8,480 bases of DNA from the NCBI GenBank assembly GCA_016193385.1, contig JACPSF010000154.1, positions 1 through 8,480 of the forward strand. The letters run 5' to 3'. Positions within the stretch are counted from its first letter, which is position 1; each line of letters starts with the position of its first letter. Shown in pieces: positions 1-8,480 of this stretch. A program made the translations under genes and the position numbers. The notes under the pieces are model-generated. The model saw only the letters and a program-made list of their open reading frames with translations, made no database searches and was not told where the DNA came from. This stretch comes from Deltaproteobacteria bacterium (lineage in GTDB: Bacteria > Desulfobacterota_B > Binatia > UBA9968).

Positions 1-72
1 AAGGGGCTCGACGATGAGGGGTTTATAGACTCGCTGATAAAAGAGATGAGGCGCCGAACCGGCTCTCTATAA
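1..72 (+). CDS. Possible 3' end of a convergent gene, hypothetical
   Basis: The plus-strand frame beginning at base 1 is open for 23 codons ([20 protein letters not shown], then S-L) and stops with TAA at 70-72. The composition, acidic then basic and helix-forming, resembles a genuine protein C-terminus. It is too short to assign a family. It would converge on, and overlap by a few bases, the stop codon of the comM remnant. I see no terminator hairpin in 1-72. It could equally be a chance open frame. Confidence 0.3.
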   Translation, partial: KGLDDEGFIDSLIKEMRRRTGSL

Positions 73-210
73 TCTCCGGTCCAGACTCCGATACTGGATC
101 GCCTCGGAGATGTGGGCGGGTTGGATATCTTCGGAGCCTTCGAGGTCGGCGATGGTGCGGCCGACCTTCAGGATGCGGCTGTAAGCGCGGGCGATGGCAC
201 GGGGAGACAA
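67..210 (-). pseudogene. comM: C-terminal remnant of comM (YifB family Mg-chelatase-like AAA+ ATPase)
   Basis: The frame encodes 47 recognisable residues: [34 protein letters not shown] and [13 protein letters not shown], then TAG at 67-69. This matches the C-terminal helical end of ComM/YifB, normally about 500 residues and a helicase-like ATPase involved in natural transformation. The rest of the gene, including Walker motifs and the N-terminal protease-like domain, is absent. Homology resumes 4 bases after the toxin TAA (215-217), in a different frame on the same strand. An ATG at 226-228 overlaps the toxin end and would allow a 53-residue product, but no ComM function could survive. Identity is clear. 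Whether an intact comM exists elsewhere cannot be seen. The likeliest explanation is disruption of comM by insertion or recombination involving the toxin locus. Confidence 0.8.
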
Positions 211-214
211 AGAT

Positions 215-3200
215 TTACTCCCATTCATACCCCACCACCAAGAGCACATCCTCCACCTCCCCAACCTGCAAATTCCCGCCACCGGGGCGCGTCATTTTCA
301 ATTGCCATTTGACCGGTGGGCCTGTTGGCACTATCTCAATCCCTACTGCGGCAACATCTTTTTGACTGAAATGTAGACCACCATATTGGTTGACTCGGGC
401 GAGTGTCATTGTGTCCGATCCGGCCGGTGGCGGCGCAGGTAATGGAGGCCTCACGACGACAGTGTAACTTCCTGTGTCCGTGCAGCGCGCCAGAAGCCAG
501 ATGGTATTCACCTTCAAGGTTTTGCCTTGATCTCTCACGGGGAAGAGGCTGGGCACCATCTCCAACTCAAAAACGTTCCCGTTTAGCGGGTTGGTTGGGT
601 GCAGGAAACGATGCCATTGTGTCGGGAACTCCTGCTTTAGGCTAAACATGCGCAGAGAATTGGTAGCCCCGTCTTGACTGAAATAATCCCGAAGATGTGC
701 AACGGCGCCGTTCTTGAACCCACCCGCGTCTTCCCTCGCTGTGTATTTGACGTGCAGAATTGCATCGGAAATGGTCTTGTAATCGAACTGACGCAGAGGT
801 TTCCCAAAGTCGGGATTCGCCGGATCCGGGTTGTTGGAAGGAAGGTCGCTGAACAGTTCCAGCGACCATTCGCTAACAGCCCCCGCGCCTTCGAAGGGCA
901 GGTAGCGCTCGTCCCGAAAGCTCAGTTCGAATACCCCGCTGTCGTTCTGGGCATTGCTAGCAGCGATGGCTTTGACGGGGATAGTGTTTTCGACAAAGCG
1001 ATCGTCATCGGCGGGCAAGCCCTGATCATCGGTATTGCGAGGATAGCCGTTGTCGCCGTTGGCCGTGTTGATGCGGATGTTGTTTTTCAGCAACCGAAAG
1101 GTGCAGGAAGTCGTGGTGTAAGGCCCTACCACGCAAGGCAGCGTCAGGCTCACCGACTTCATGCGGCGGAAATAGTGACCCGGGTAGTCGAGGTCGAAGA
1201 TTTCCTCCGGCAGGCGGAAGAAGCAGCGACCCGTTTCCCGCAGCTTCACCAACGCCAGTGGGTCGAGCAGCACAAGCGACACGTGCTTGGTCAGTTCAAA
1301 CTCGCGGCGGTTTTGCTCTAGGTAAGCCGTTTCGAGGCGGCGCAGATCGTACTGGAGCTTTTCGCCGGAAAGCAGTCCTTTCTTCAGGCTGTCCCAGTAC
1401 CCGAAACTGATGTAGCTGCTATCCTGCAAGCCCAGTTCGAAGCGGAAGCACCGCTCCGCCCGCTTCGCCAGGTCGTAGGCCAACTTGTAGCTCTGAAAAT
1501 ACACCCCCGAAATCTGCCCCACTTGCCATTGGTACAGTTCCTGGTTGGTGTATTTCGAGCGCATGAAGGCATCGGTTGCCTTGGCGTTTTCAATCTGGAG
1601 GACGTGGTTTTCGAGTTCGTTCTCAGAGATGGCAATGCGCAGTTCAGCAGCGGCGATTGACTTATCGATTTGCTTGATTTCCTTGATCGCCAGGTCTTCT
1701 TGGAAATCCCAATCATCTTGCCTGCGCTCGTAAGACGCAACGGTGCTAGCAATAGAAGCCCCTTTTTCCAAAGCACGAGATGTGGCTGACAACGTCAGAG
1801 CAGCATCCTCAGCTATTTCCCCAAATGTCTTTCCTCCTGTTTCGGCAGTAGCGTGCGGTGAGCCCCCGAAACCTGAAGCGCCGATGAGAAATTGAGGTAC
1901 AGCTTTCAAACCGCCAGCCAAAACGTAGGCGAGGGCAATAGCAGCATCAATCGCCGTCGAGGTGCTGGAAAGGCTAATAGCGACTATTTCCCCTGCGTTC
2001 ATGAATTCCCGACTCTCATAATATTTTTTCTTGACCTCCGCTAATTCCTTACTTCGCTTCAAGCTTTCCAGATTCTCCTTCGCCTCCTCGACTTGTTTCT
2101 CCCGTACCGCCTTTACAGCTTCCAGCAGTTTGATTTCCTGGGTTTGGCGCAGCAGCCCCAGCGCTTCGGCATCTTTCTTTTCCAGCGCACCGAGCAATGC
2201 ACTGCCCAGAGCCCTCACGTCGTTGCACACCTCATTGGTCTTTTGCAGCAACACAGTGAAGCGATAGAGCGGCAGCGGGGCGTTCAGGTCGGCGAGAGCA
2301 CTGCTGATATCTACGCCAGCAGCCACAGCTTTGACCAGCGCCCCGGGGTCAATGGGCGGCTCGAACAGCGCCAACTGGCGCACCACGCCCTCGATATTCA
2401 TGCAATGGCGGATCTTGAAGAGCCGGTCGGCGACGGTGTCCCAGTAGCCCAGCATCTTGTCGTTTTGTGGGATGCAGAAGTAGAGCATCGGCAGCGGCGC
2501 TGGGTCGGCGCCCTCCCGGCCGTTGCCGGGTAGCAGAGGCACGAGGTTCTCCACTTCCACCAGCGCGTTTGAGAACTTGTCAAACTCCTCTTCCAGCTCG
2601 TTGAAACTTTCCAACAGCGGCTTCGCCTGGGGCGGAATTTTCTTCGGGCGGGGTCCGAGGATTTCCGCCGCAAGGATGTACAGTTGCGTCGCCTCGTTGA
2701 TGCTCTCCATGCTGTCCTGCCGAAAGAGGTAATCGCCCCAAGCGACGAGGTTGTCCAGATATTTCATCACCACGGTTTTCTGGTAGGCGACCGTGCGGTA
2801 GTTGGCGATACGGTGCGGCTCGAAGGGGTTGGTGCGCCAGTCGAGCACCTGGTCTTCGAGGTCCTTTTTCGCCTGCGCCGAGTAGCCTGGCACGCTCGTA
2901 TCGCCCGCCAGCATCCGCAGAATGTTGTCAATGCGCTGCTGGATATACTGCGGGTCGGTGGTCTCGAAAAACGGCTTGGTAATCCAGTATTTGCTCATCA
3001 CCGACCCACCCGGCACGGTGCTTTCAACTCCGATGGGGTTGAAGATAAAGTGGTACCAGTCGCGCGCCTCCTCGAACCGCTGGTTCTTGCTCAACGAGTT
3101 AGCAATCAGCAAGGGGGCGTGGAAAAAGAGCTCCCAGTTGTAGGGCGAATAAGCGCCGTCGGGTGAGAAATCTACATCTTCTTTCGGGTAAAAATTCTCT

Positions 3201-6200
3201 GTCGGCGGCTCGACCACCCAAACCGTCGGCTGGTAGACCTGGTCGAAGCTGAACCCCGTGTTTTTCAACTGGGTCTCCCGGCTCATCAGCGCGGGGATGC
3301 CTTTGAGGGGGTTGTAGACTAATTTGGCGAAGTCGCAAACGAAAGGATGGTAAAAATTCTTAAAGTGGAACTTCCGACGCTGGAAAACCTTCAGCGATAG
3401 TATGCCCAGGTACAAACCGAAAGACCGCATCAAGAACCGCACCATCAGATTTCTTACCTGCTCGTCGGTATATGGTGGCTGCGTATCTTCCTCGAATTGC
3501 TGCTGGAGAAACTGTTCCATCTGCTGCCGCTCTGTGGGAGTCAGTGCGGAAAGGTCGACGCTGTTTACCCATGTTTGCACCAGCCCCTCAAAATAGGCCT
3601 CCAACTGCCGGAACAATTTTTTGATTTCAGGATAGTAATATCGAACAGTACCGCCATTCGTTTCGCGGTCTTCTCGGCCCACGATTTGTGCGGGGAGCAC
3701 GAAGAACGTGCGTTTCTTGTCATTGTAAAAATAAGGTAACCAGGTGCCTATTGGGTTAGGGAAGTGCCACTGGACGAGCCAGAACTTGTCAAAATAGGAC
3801 AAGTGCCAGGGTGGAGACATCCTGAATATCCCGGGCGTTTGCATCAGAACTTCCGATGGACTTGAAGAGTAGTTTTTCAGCGTGAAGTCATTCTGCGCGG
3901 GGTCGTTGTGGGAGACGAGCTCCGTCCACTTAAGGAGCGTCGCATGGTCGCCGGTCGAATCGGACTCTGGTCGAATCGCGTGCGTGAAGTCTCCAAGAAG
4001 ACTTTCAAGTTTGGGTACGCCGGTGCAATCGCCCAGCTCAAAGGTCCCCGAAACGCCCGCTGCGGCAGTATCACTCGACGACTGTGGAAACGCGGGCTCG
4101 CTATATCCTCGGAATTGGATTCCAAACCGTCCATCGATCCTGGTGCGGTCAATTGCATAAAAGAGATACTTGGTCTTCTTGATCTCGCCGGTGTACGGAT
4201 CGGTTTCGTAAGCATCCTTCGAGATTTTCTTTGGCGTCCACTTCGCCTGCCGGTACTCGCTCACTGCCATTTGCAGCCTGAGCTTTTTCTTCGTCTTGTC
4301 CGGCGTGAATTCACCCTTGCTTTGATCAGAGGAAGTGGGCAGCTTAACTTTGTCATTCTCAGTTTCATGAGGCACTTCCGTAAACACGGGCCAGAACAGG
4401 AACAACTGCTTGTTCACGACGGCCGGGATGAGATAGTCGCCCTGAATGTCCAACTCGACTTTCTCCCACGGCGTCCACTGGCGGTAGTCGTAGCGGCGGT
4501 AGTAGTAGAGGTGCGGCTCCGCTCCCGGCGTGCGCCCGAAGACATGGATAATGGCGTTGTCGCCGTCGTCCTCCTGGTAGAACCCGGCGATTTCGAGCTG
4601 AGCCACGCCGCCTAATTTTTCTAGGTAGTTCGAGAATGCCGTCTCGACCGTATATTGGTTGATCTCGTTTTGCAGTAACTCATTTTCCAGGTCTTTGAAA
4701 AACTGCGATTTATCTTTTTTCAACTCCGGCTCAATCCAGTTCTCCGGCCAGAGGAACACCTTGCGGTTCGCCTCCCAGACACGATACTTGCGCATCCACT
4801 TCCACCAGCGCCAGGCGCTATCGCCATTGGCACCGTCAGCTTGCACGACCACGTCAGGCTCCAGGCCCATGAAGCATCGCTGCACGAACAGTTGCACGGA
4901 CCCCGACCCCTGCACCAAGCGGCTGGTCAGTTGGCAGGAGGACATCTCCACGTCGAGCAAGTAGTAGGCGTATAAATCGTTCGTGTTTTCCCATTTGCCG
5001 CTGGGGGCATCGGCAGGCTCGGGCTGGGTGAGCAGATAAGCGGCAAGAGCGTCCCGCTTACGTTCCCGCAGGGCGTCCTGGATTTCGGCGCTCAACGTGA
5101 GCCAGGTCTCCGCGCCGAACTTGGAGCGCAGCAGCTCTTTGAGCGTTTTCGCTTGGGCGTCGGTCATGGCGGCAGCAGCGAAAGTTTTCACCGTGTCAGC
5201 GTTGGCGTTGAGGTTGTCGAGGAAGTAAAACGCCCGGCGCAGGCGCTCCCAGTTTTCTGCCAGCAGGTAGCCGGCGGGGTAAGCGATATCGAGTGAGGCG
5301 GTGAGCGCTTTCACGTCGGCAACGAGCCAGGCGTCGGTCAGGGGCTCCACGTCAGTTGCGAAATCGGCGGCAGTTGGGTATGCGCCTCCGCTCAATTTTT
5401 CCAGCACTTCAAGCAACGTGATGTCGGTCTCCGGGAGGCTGTCCCGCAAGCGCAGCAGGCGGCTCGTTCTCAGGAAACGGTCTATGGAGGCAATTGTCCC
5501 GGTGTCATCCAGAGGCAGCGTCCCGAAATCGAGTAGTTGCGCCCCGGCGGTCAGGGCAGCGATTTTCTCCAACTCCGCCAGCGTGATTTTCCATTTTTTC
5601 AGAATGGCAGCGACCCGGCTCGCCCAGAACCAGCCGTCGAACGTCGGTTTCATAGCCGGGGATGTGTAATCGATGACGCCAGATGTGGGGGCAAAGACAC
5701 GGGTAAAGTGTGCTAGCAGTGCGGCCTTTTGCGGGTCCGGCGCTATCGGCGGCATCACAGGAAAAGCTTCCAATAGGCGACGAGTCAGCGCCTCTGTCAG
5801 TCCCAATTGAGCGCTGCTTTGCTGAACAACAGTGTTAGCTGCGAGAGTTTTCGAAAGATAGACGAGGCCCTTCTTGATAGCGCTTGCCAGGCGTCTGGCT
5901 AGAGTGTTGTTGGCCGGTAGCGTGGGATCAAGGTCGTTGTCCGTTAGCCATATTCGGTCATCGGGAGGAACTATGGCCTGAGGCTGTGTCGCAAGGCTGT
6001 TCACAGCGATGTGGTATGCCACCTCGGAGGGAAGGACGTTGGGAACAAGGGCATTTAACGCTGACCGTTCGGCGTTGCTCATGATTCCCGCAAAGCGAAG
6101 TAATCTCTGCTCGACATCGTAGGAGATCTTCGCAGCGAGTTCAGCGGGCAGTTGCGCTTTGAAATCAACTGCTGGAGGAAGCACCTCTAGCGGGGCGGTG

Positions 6201-8480
6201 AAGACGGGTTCGAAGAATTTCACCGCCAGACGAGGGAGTTGGAACAGCTCGTCAATTGCGCTAGCGGGATTGCCAGCCGCATTGAGCGCCAGCCGTTCGG
6301 CGTTCGTCATCAAGCCAATGAAACCGAGCTTTTGAGTCGTCGAGTTGTAGCGAATTGGGAGCGAAGGCCGGTCACCGGGCAATATCACCCCTCCCGGCAA
6401 CGCAACCTCGACTTCTACAGACACGTAATTGTCCACCGCTGTCAGCGACTGTTGGAACAGATCCGCTATGGCGTTCGCATAGGCTGGGTTGCCCGTCACT
6501 GCCGCCGGCAACGCGCCGTTCAGCAGGACGGTTCGCTGTGCATCAGTCATTACTCCGTTGAACCGCAGCACCGACTCGTAGCGAATTGGGATGTTATTTG
6601 GCGCGCCGGTGATTGCGGCCGGGAAGGTGAAGCCTGCCGGTAACCCTGTCACTGTCGCCTGCCCTGACTGTTCAAACAAGTCCTGAATGGCTTGCTGATA
6701 GGAAGGCAAGGCGGTCACGGCTACCAATGACGGATCATTCAACAGCGTCGTCCGCTGAGCGGCAGTCATCAGCCCGCTGAAGCGCAGAACCCACTCGTAG
6801 CGGATCGGAATATTATTTGGCGGGCCGGTGATTGCGGCCGGGAAGGTGAAGCCTGCCCCCAACCCTTGCACATCCGCTTCCAACAACACTGGGCCTCGCA
6901 GCGCTTTCAAGAAGACGTTTATTTCGGCTTCGTCGCGATTTAGTTTTTGCAAAATAGAGGTCAGCAACGTGGTCAGGTTTTCCACATCCCTGGGGGGAGA
7001 CAGGAAGGCGTACTGTGCTGGGTCGTATTCGGTTTTGATGGCCTGCAGTTCCTTGCGCAAAGCAGCGAGAAAACGAGCGGCGTCGGCTTCTTTCGTTGCG
7101 GCCTTCGCCGAGCGGTCGGCGGCGAGCAGCCAGTTGAGCTCGTCCGGCTTAAAACCGGCTGCTTTGAGGTGGTCAATTTTTTCAACGAACTCCCAGGCCA
7201 CCTTTGGGCTGGCAAATTGCAAGATGTCCTGCTGGAAAAGCTTCAGCAAAATCTTCCACTCTTCTGCCTTGAATTTCAGCAACTTGGCGAGCCAGCCGTG
7301 CCGCCAAAGGAACGAAAGGTTCGCCAGTGTCAGACCGTCGGTGATGTAAGGCGTGCCGTCGGACGCTTTGGTCAACCCTTTAAGAAGCATCAGATCAGCT
7401 TCCCGGATGCTCAACGCCGCGAGCACTACCGGAAGATGATCGGGATCGGTGATGGTTTCACCCGCAGGCAGATCACCCGTGCCGGGGTCGAGCTGGAACG
7501 CCGGGTCGAGCGGATGGATGAGTCGTTTGTTTAGGAACAGGCTTTGGTAAAGGGCATCCTCCCTTTTTTCATGGAGCTTGGTGAAACGGGTCTCGATGTT
7601 CAGGTTGCCGAACAGGGCGCACACTTGTTCAACCGTGGTCTTCCCGCCTAGCCTGTTTCTTAATTGGCCAAAATAGAAAAGGTTAATCAAAAAAGGCTCG
7701 TCCAGCACTCCGTTGCCGATGCGGGGGTGGCGGATAGCAAGATCGAGTTCCCACATTTTCCAGCCCTTCAGCTTTCGCCACAGCCGCAGGAAGCGATGGA
7801 TGCGATCGAGCTTCGGGGCATCCAAATTCTGGATAACTTTCTTGTCCGTATCGCAGGATGCATCAAGATGCTGAATGGTAATGTCACCTGCTGGGTTGAT
7901 GAATTTCAGGTCAAGCAAGACGAGCAATTGCTGGTACTCCAAGCCGGTCTTCTGCAAGAAGACGTTGACCTTGCCCACGTTGGCGATCAGCGTCGGGTTG
8001 TCTGGCTCACCCCAGAACTGATGCTGGTTGGCAGAGTCGGCGGTGAGGATGAGGCGCTTCTCGTCAAAGGCGGCGGTAGGGTCAGCGCTAATGCCGAAGT
8101 ATTCGGCGGCGATCTCGCCTGCGGTCGGGTTGTTAGGTGCGGTTGCACCCCGCAACGTGCGCATTAGATCCCAGCGCTGGAGGTTGGTTTTTTGAAACGC
8201 CGCCCTGACTTCCTCGGCGAACAAGTCAAATGGCAAGGTGAGCGGGTACCTTGCCTGCCGCAGTTTGGCGTAGGCTTTCGGATTGACGTACTGCGGATAG
8301 GCCCGCAACTCAGCGGCGCTGGCCTTGGTATTGCGTAAGATTTCAGCGAAAAAATTGGGAGTCGCTTTTTTCTTCAACAAGTAAGTTACATTGTCGCTAT
8401 GCGCCACCCACCGGTTGGGATCCGAGGGGTCCACCTGCGAGAGCGAAAAATCAACGCCCAGGCGGATGTTTTTAGCAACA
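215..8480 (-). CDS. Tc toxin subunit A (TcA/TcdA-like, neuraminidase-like domain protein), 5' end beyond window
   Basis: This is the pore-forming and receptor-binding subunit of a Tc (ABC) toxin. In the known family five copies form a bell-shaped shell around a central channel that injects the cargo carried by TcB-TcC into a target cell. Sequence evidence, numbering the GTG at 8434 as residue 1: [10 protein letters not shown] near 63 (shell); [11 protein letters not shown] at 1154 and VQRCFMGLE (ABC-toxin N region); [10 protein letters not shown] at 1320 and LFLFWP (neuraminidase-like); [10 protein letters not shown] at 1769 and [35 protein letters not shown] at 1997; hydrophobic channel tip after 2145; DYPGHYFRR at 2416 (TcB binding). 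At 2,739+ residues it is slightly longer than TcdA1 (about 2,500), partly because of four inserted repeats. The frame stays open from 8434 to 8480 (encoding [11 protein letters not shown] before the GTG) with no Shine-Dalgarno, so the true start is probably upstream. The stop is TAA at 215-217. No internal frameshift is seen. Subunit identity is very secure; target host and start are unknown. Confidence 0.95.
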   Translation of the reverse strand, partial: VAKNIRLGVDFSLSQVDPSDPNRWVAHSDNVTYLLKKKATPNFFAEILRNTKASAAELRAYPQYVNPKAYAKLRQARYPLTLPFDLFAEEVRAAFQKTNLQRWDLMRTLRGATAPNNPTAGEIAAEYFGISADPTAAFDEKRLILTADSANQHQFWGEPDNPTLIANVGKVNVFLQKTGLEYQQLLVLLDLKFINPAGDITIQHLDASCDTDKKVIQNLDAPKLDRIHRFLRLWRKLKGWKMWELDLAIRHPRIGNGVLDEPFLINLFYFGQLRNRLGGKTTVEQVCALFGNLNIETRFTKLHEKREDALYQSLFLNKRLIHPLDPAFQLDPGTGDLPAGETITDPDHLPVVLAALSIREADLMLLKGLTKASDGTPYITDGLTLANLSFLWRHGWLAKLLKFKAEEWKILLKLFQQDILQFASPKVAWEFVEKIDHLKAAGFKPDELNWLLAADRSAKAATKEADAARFLAALRKELQAIKTEYDPAQYAFLSPPRDVENLTTLLTSILQKLNRDEAEINVFLKALRGPVLLEADVQGLGAGFTFPAAITGPPNNIPIRYEWVLRFSGLMTAAQRTTLLNDPSLVAVTALPSYQQAIQDLFEQSGQATVTGLPAGFTFPAAITGAPNNIPIRYESVLRFNGVMTDAQRTVLLNGALPAAVTGNPAYANAIADLFQQSLTAVDNYVSVEVEVALPGGVILPGDRPSLPIRYNSTTQKLGFIGLMTNAERLALNAAGNPASAIDELFQLPRLAVKFFEPVFTAPLEVLPPAVDFKAQLPAELAAKISYDVEQRLLRFAGIMSNAERSALNALVPNVLPSEVAYHIAVNSLATQPQAIVPPDDRIWLTDNDLDPTLPANNTLARRLASAIKKGLVYLSKTLAANTVVQQSSAQLGLTEALTRRLLEAFPVMPPIAPDPQKAALLAHFTRVFAPTSGVIDYTSPAMKPTFDGWFWASRVAAILKKWKITLAELEKIAALTAGAQLLDFGTLPLDDTGTIASIDRFLRTSRLLRLRDSLPETDITLLEVLEKLSGGAYPTAADFATDVEPLTDAWLVADVKALTASLDIAYPAGYLLAENWERLRRAFYFLDNLNANADTVKTFAAAAMTDAQAKTLKELLRSKFGAETWLTLSAEIQDALRERKRDALAAYLLTQPEPADAPSGKWENTNDLYAYYLLDVEMSSCQLTSRLVQGSGSVQLFVQRCFMGLEPDVVVQADGANGDSAWRWWKWMRKYRVWEANRKVFLWPENWIEPELKKDKSQFFKDLENELLQNEINQYTVETAFSNYLEKLGGVAQLEIAGFYQEDDGDNAIIHVFGRTPGAEPHLYYYRRYDYRQWTPWEKVELDIQGDYLIPAVVNKQLFLFWPVFTEVPHETENDKVKLPTSSDQSKGEFTPDKTKKKLRLQMAVSEYRQAKWTPKKISKDAYETDPYTGEIKKTKYLFYAIDRTRIDGRFGIQFRGYSEPAFPQSSSDTAAAGVSGTFELGDCTGVPKLESLLGDFTHAIRPESDSTGDHATLLKWTELVSHNDPAQNDFTLKNYSSSPSEVLMQTPGIFRMSPPWHLSYFDKFWLVQWHFPNPIGTWLPYFYNDKKRTFFVLPAQIVGREDRETNGGTVRYYYPEIKKLFRQLEAYFEGLVQTWVNSVDLSALTPTERQQMEQFLQQQFEEDTQPPYTDEQVRNLMVRFLMRSFGLYLGILSLKVFQRRKFHFKNFYHPFVCDFAKLVYNPLKGIPALMSRETQLKNTGFSFDQVYQPTVWVVEPPTENFYPKEDVDFSPDGAYSPYNWELFFHAPLLIANSLSKNQRFEEARDWYHFIFNPIGVESTVPGGSVMSKYWITKPFFETTDPQYIQQRIDNILRMLAGDTSVPGYSAQAKKDLEDQVLDWRTNPFEPHRIANYRTVAYQKTVVMKYLDNLVAWGDYLFRQDSMESINEATQLYILAAEILGPRPKKIPPQAKPLLESFNELEEEFDKFSNALVEVENLVPLLPGNGREGADPAPLPMLYFCIPQNDKMLGYWDTVADRLFKIRHCMNIEGVVRQLALFEPPIDPGALVKAVAAGVDISSALADLNAPLPLYRFTVLLQKTNEVCNDVRALGSALLGALEKKDAEALGLLRQTQEIKLLEAVKAVREKQVEEAKENLESLKRSKELAEVKKKYYESREFMNAGEIVAISLSSTSTAIDAAIALAYVLAGGLKAVPQFLIGASGFGGSPHATAETGGKTFGEIAEDAALTLSATSRALEKGASIASTVASYERRQDDWDFQEDLAIKEIKQIDKSIAAAELRIAISENELENHVLQIENAKATDAFMRSKYTNQELYQWQVGQISGVYFQSYKLAYDLAKRAERCFRFELGLQDSSYISFGYWDSLKKGLLSGEKLQYDLRRLETAYLEQNRREFELTKHVSLVLLDPLALVKLRETGRCFFRLPEEIFDLDYPGHYFRRMKSVSLTLPCVVGPYTTTSCTFRLLKNNIRINTANGDNGYPRNTDDQGLPADDDRFVENTIPVKAIAASNAQNDSGVFELSFRDERYLPFEGAGAVSEWSLELFSDLPSNNPDPANPDFGKPLRQFDYKTISDAILHVKYTAREDAGGFKNGAVAHLRDYFSQDGATNSLRMFSLKQEFPTQWHRFLHPTNPLNGNVFELEMVPSLFPVRDQGKTLKVNTIWLLARCTDTGSYTVVVRPPLPAPPPAGSDTMTLARVNQYGGLHFSQKDVAAVGIEIVPTGPPVKWQLKMTRPGGGNLQVGEVEDVLLVVGYEWE
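680..1189 (-). other. TcB-binding domain of TcA
   Basis: Residues 2416-2585 run from [20 protein letters not shown] through [19 protein letters not shown], a [20 protein letters not shown] block and a SEWSLEL strand, to [20 protein letters not shown] and LRDYF. This is the conserved C-terminal domain by which TcA docks the beta-propeller of TcB. Its good preservation argues that the protein works with a TcB-TcC cocoon somewhere in the genome. The remaining tail (2586-2739) includes a proline-rich linker ([11 protein letters not shown], about 2660) and ends in [12 protein letters not shown], a natural-looking end for this subfamily. Confidence 0.85.
1290..2182 (-). other. Coiled-coil translocation channel of TcA
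   Basis: Residues about 2085-2380 contain a charged heptad-like helix ([20 protein letters not shown] up to the FMNAGE at 2144-2149). A hydrophobic, small-residue tip follows ([37 protein letters not shown], about 2150-2193). The chain then returns through long helices including [46 protein letters not shown] and [19 protein letters not shown]. In known TcA pentamers this hairpin-like arrangement forms the syringe-like pore, and the tip enters the target membrane. All expected blocks are present, so channel formation is probably intact. Confidence 0.85.
4235..4570 (-). other. Neuraminidase-like region of TcA
   Basis: Residues about 1290-1400 carry the beta-rich signature [20 protein letters not shown] followed by [20 protein letters not shown] and WPVFTE. 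This is the hallmark of the neuraminidase-like domain of TcA subunits. The name reflects fold similarity. I see no basis for claiming sialidase activity. In TcdA1 this domain closes the base of the shell and is thought to act in pH-triggered opening. The downstream boundary is uncertain. Confidence 0.75.
4720..5645 (-). other. ABC-toxin N-terminal-type region of TcA
   Basis: Residues about 930-1238 form a mostly helical segment. It ends in blocks highly typical of TcA proteins: [20 protein letters not shown] (1152 on), [15 protein letters not shown], then [18 protein letters not shown] and [12 protein letters not shown]. In TcdA1 this part contributes to the outer shell that encloses the channel. 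The assignment rests on recognised family motifs, and the N-terminal boundary is approximate. Confidence 0.8.
6005..6853 (-). repeat. Four tandem ~75-residue repeats inside the TcA shell region
   Basis: Residues 528 to about 810 of the toxin consist of four degenerate copies of one module. Each has a motif of the form I-x-Y-[E/N/D], about 6 residues, L-x-F-x-G-x-M-[T/S]-x-A-[Q/E]-R-x-x-L, and copies 1-3 end in A-I-x-x-L-F. The anchor tyrosines fall at residues 546, 619, 696 and 772, giving spacings of 73, 77 and 76. The key lines are [36 protein letters not shown] and [12 protein letters not shown]. Copies 1 and 2 are close to each other and copies 3 and 4 are diverged. The array sits between the N-terminal helical shell and the ABC-toxin N region, in the part of the protein where TcA subunits carry inserted receptor-binding domains. 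A role in receptor or glycan binding is an inference from position. I do not recall a named family for the module with certainty. Confidence 0.85.
6574..6638 (-). repeat. Direct DNA repeat, copy in module 2
   Basis: This 65-base stretch matches 6793-6857 at 60 of 65 positions. The two are 219 bases (73 codons) apart, and the match includes an unbroken run of about 34 bases. It encodes the [10 protein letters not shown]...IPIRYE segment of module 2. The match is much closer than that of modules 3 and 4, which points to a recent in-frame duplication of one module. Confidence 0.85.
6793..6857 (-). repeat. Direct DNA repeat, copy in module 1
   Basis: This is the partner of 6574-6638, encoding [10 protein letters not shown]...IPIRYE of module 1. 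Five substitutions separate the two copies. Similarity continues at a lower level toward lower coordinates through the MTxAQR helix, so the duplicated unit is the whole 219-base module, not just this core. Confidence 0.85.

Noticed and set aside
1..66. Terminator downstream of the toxin and comM remnant
   Set aside because: No stable GC-rich hairpin followed by a T-run on the minus strand could be found in this short end of the window.
195..235. Transposon end or target-site duplication at the toxin/comM junction
   Set aside because: I looked for inverted repeats and short direct repeats around the junction and saw none convincing. The other junction is outside the window.
674..1321. Plus-strand open frame of 215 codons
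   Set aside because: It lies antisense within the highly conserved TcB-binding region of the toxin. It has no recognisable motifs and is a by-product of the GC-biased codons on the other strand.
1384..1776. Second minus-strand frame of 130 codons
   Set aside because: It is a shifted-frame shadow of the channel helices of the toxin. Arg/Ser-rich low-quality composition, no domain.
1740..2060. Possible base-composition shift marking a transferred channel-tip segment
   Set aside because: Counting a few lines by hand gave about 43-55% GC here against about 57-60% next to it. The difference is small and the protein motifs run continuously, so this is not evidence of a mosaic.
3908..4615. Plus-strand open frame of 235 codons
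   Set aside because: Antisense to the neuraminidase-like region of the toxin, with no family resemblance. The minus-strand frame has clear homology.
6947..7534. Plus-strand open frame of 195 codons
   Set aside because: Antisense to the toxin's helical shell region, with no supporting motif or ribosome binding site.

Overview
The window is almost entirely one giant minus-strand gene. It encodes the A subunit (TcA) of a Tc-type (ABC) toxin complex, the large pentameric shell, receptor-binding and injection-channel component known best from Photorhabdus TcdA1. The reading frame runs from a TAA at 215-217 to the right edge of the window. The GTG at 8432-8434 looks like a start, but the frame stays open through 8480 and no ribosome binding site precedes it, so the N-terminus probably lies outside. 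At least 2,739 codons plus 15 further open codons are visible. Residue numbers below count the GTG as residue 1.

From N to C terminus (right to left on the map) the protein has: a helical shell segment (about 1-525); an array of four degenerate repeats of about 75 residues (528 to about 810); more helical shell and an ABC-toxin N-terminal-type region (about 930-1240); a neuraminidase-like beta region (about 1290-1400); a less familiar receptor-binding/linker region with a possible helical insert (about 1600-1685); strongly conserved TcA blocks (1768-1802, 1875-1927, 1997-2030); the coiled-coil translocation channel with its hydrophobic tip (about 2085-2380); and the TcB-binding domain (2416-2585) with a C-terminal tail ending at 2739. 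All the C-terminal machinery looks intact, so the protein is probably functional if its upstream part is intact.

Immediately after the toxin stop codon, in a different frame on the same strand, are the last 47 codons of comM (YifB/Mg-chelatase-like AAA+ ATPase). The other roughly 90% of comM is missing. The toxin gene therefore seems to have landed in, or been joined to, a broken comM. A short open frame on the plus strand (1-72) may be the tail of a convergent neighbour. No tcB or tcC gene follows the toxin, so any partners must be upstream or elsewhere.

Organism: base composition is moderate (mid-50s % GC by eye). The TcA subtype and the comM tail are of a kind found in several Gram-negative phyla (for example Bacteroidota, Chloroflexota, myxobacteria and Proteobacteria), and I cannot choose among them from this window. 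No tRNA, rRNA, CRISPR array, transposase, attachment site or convincing promoter or terminator is visible.
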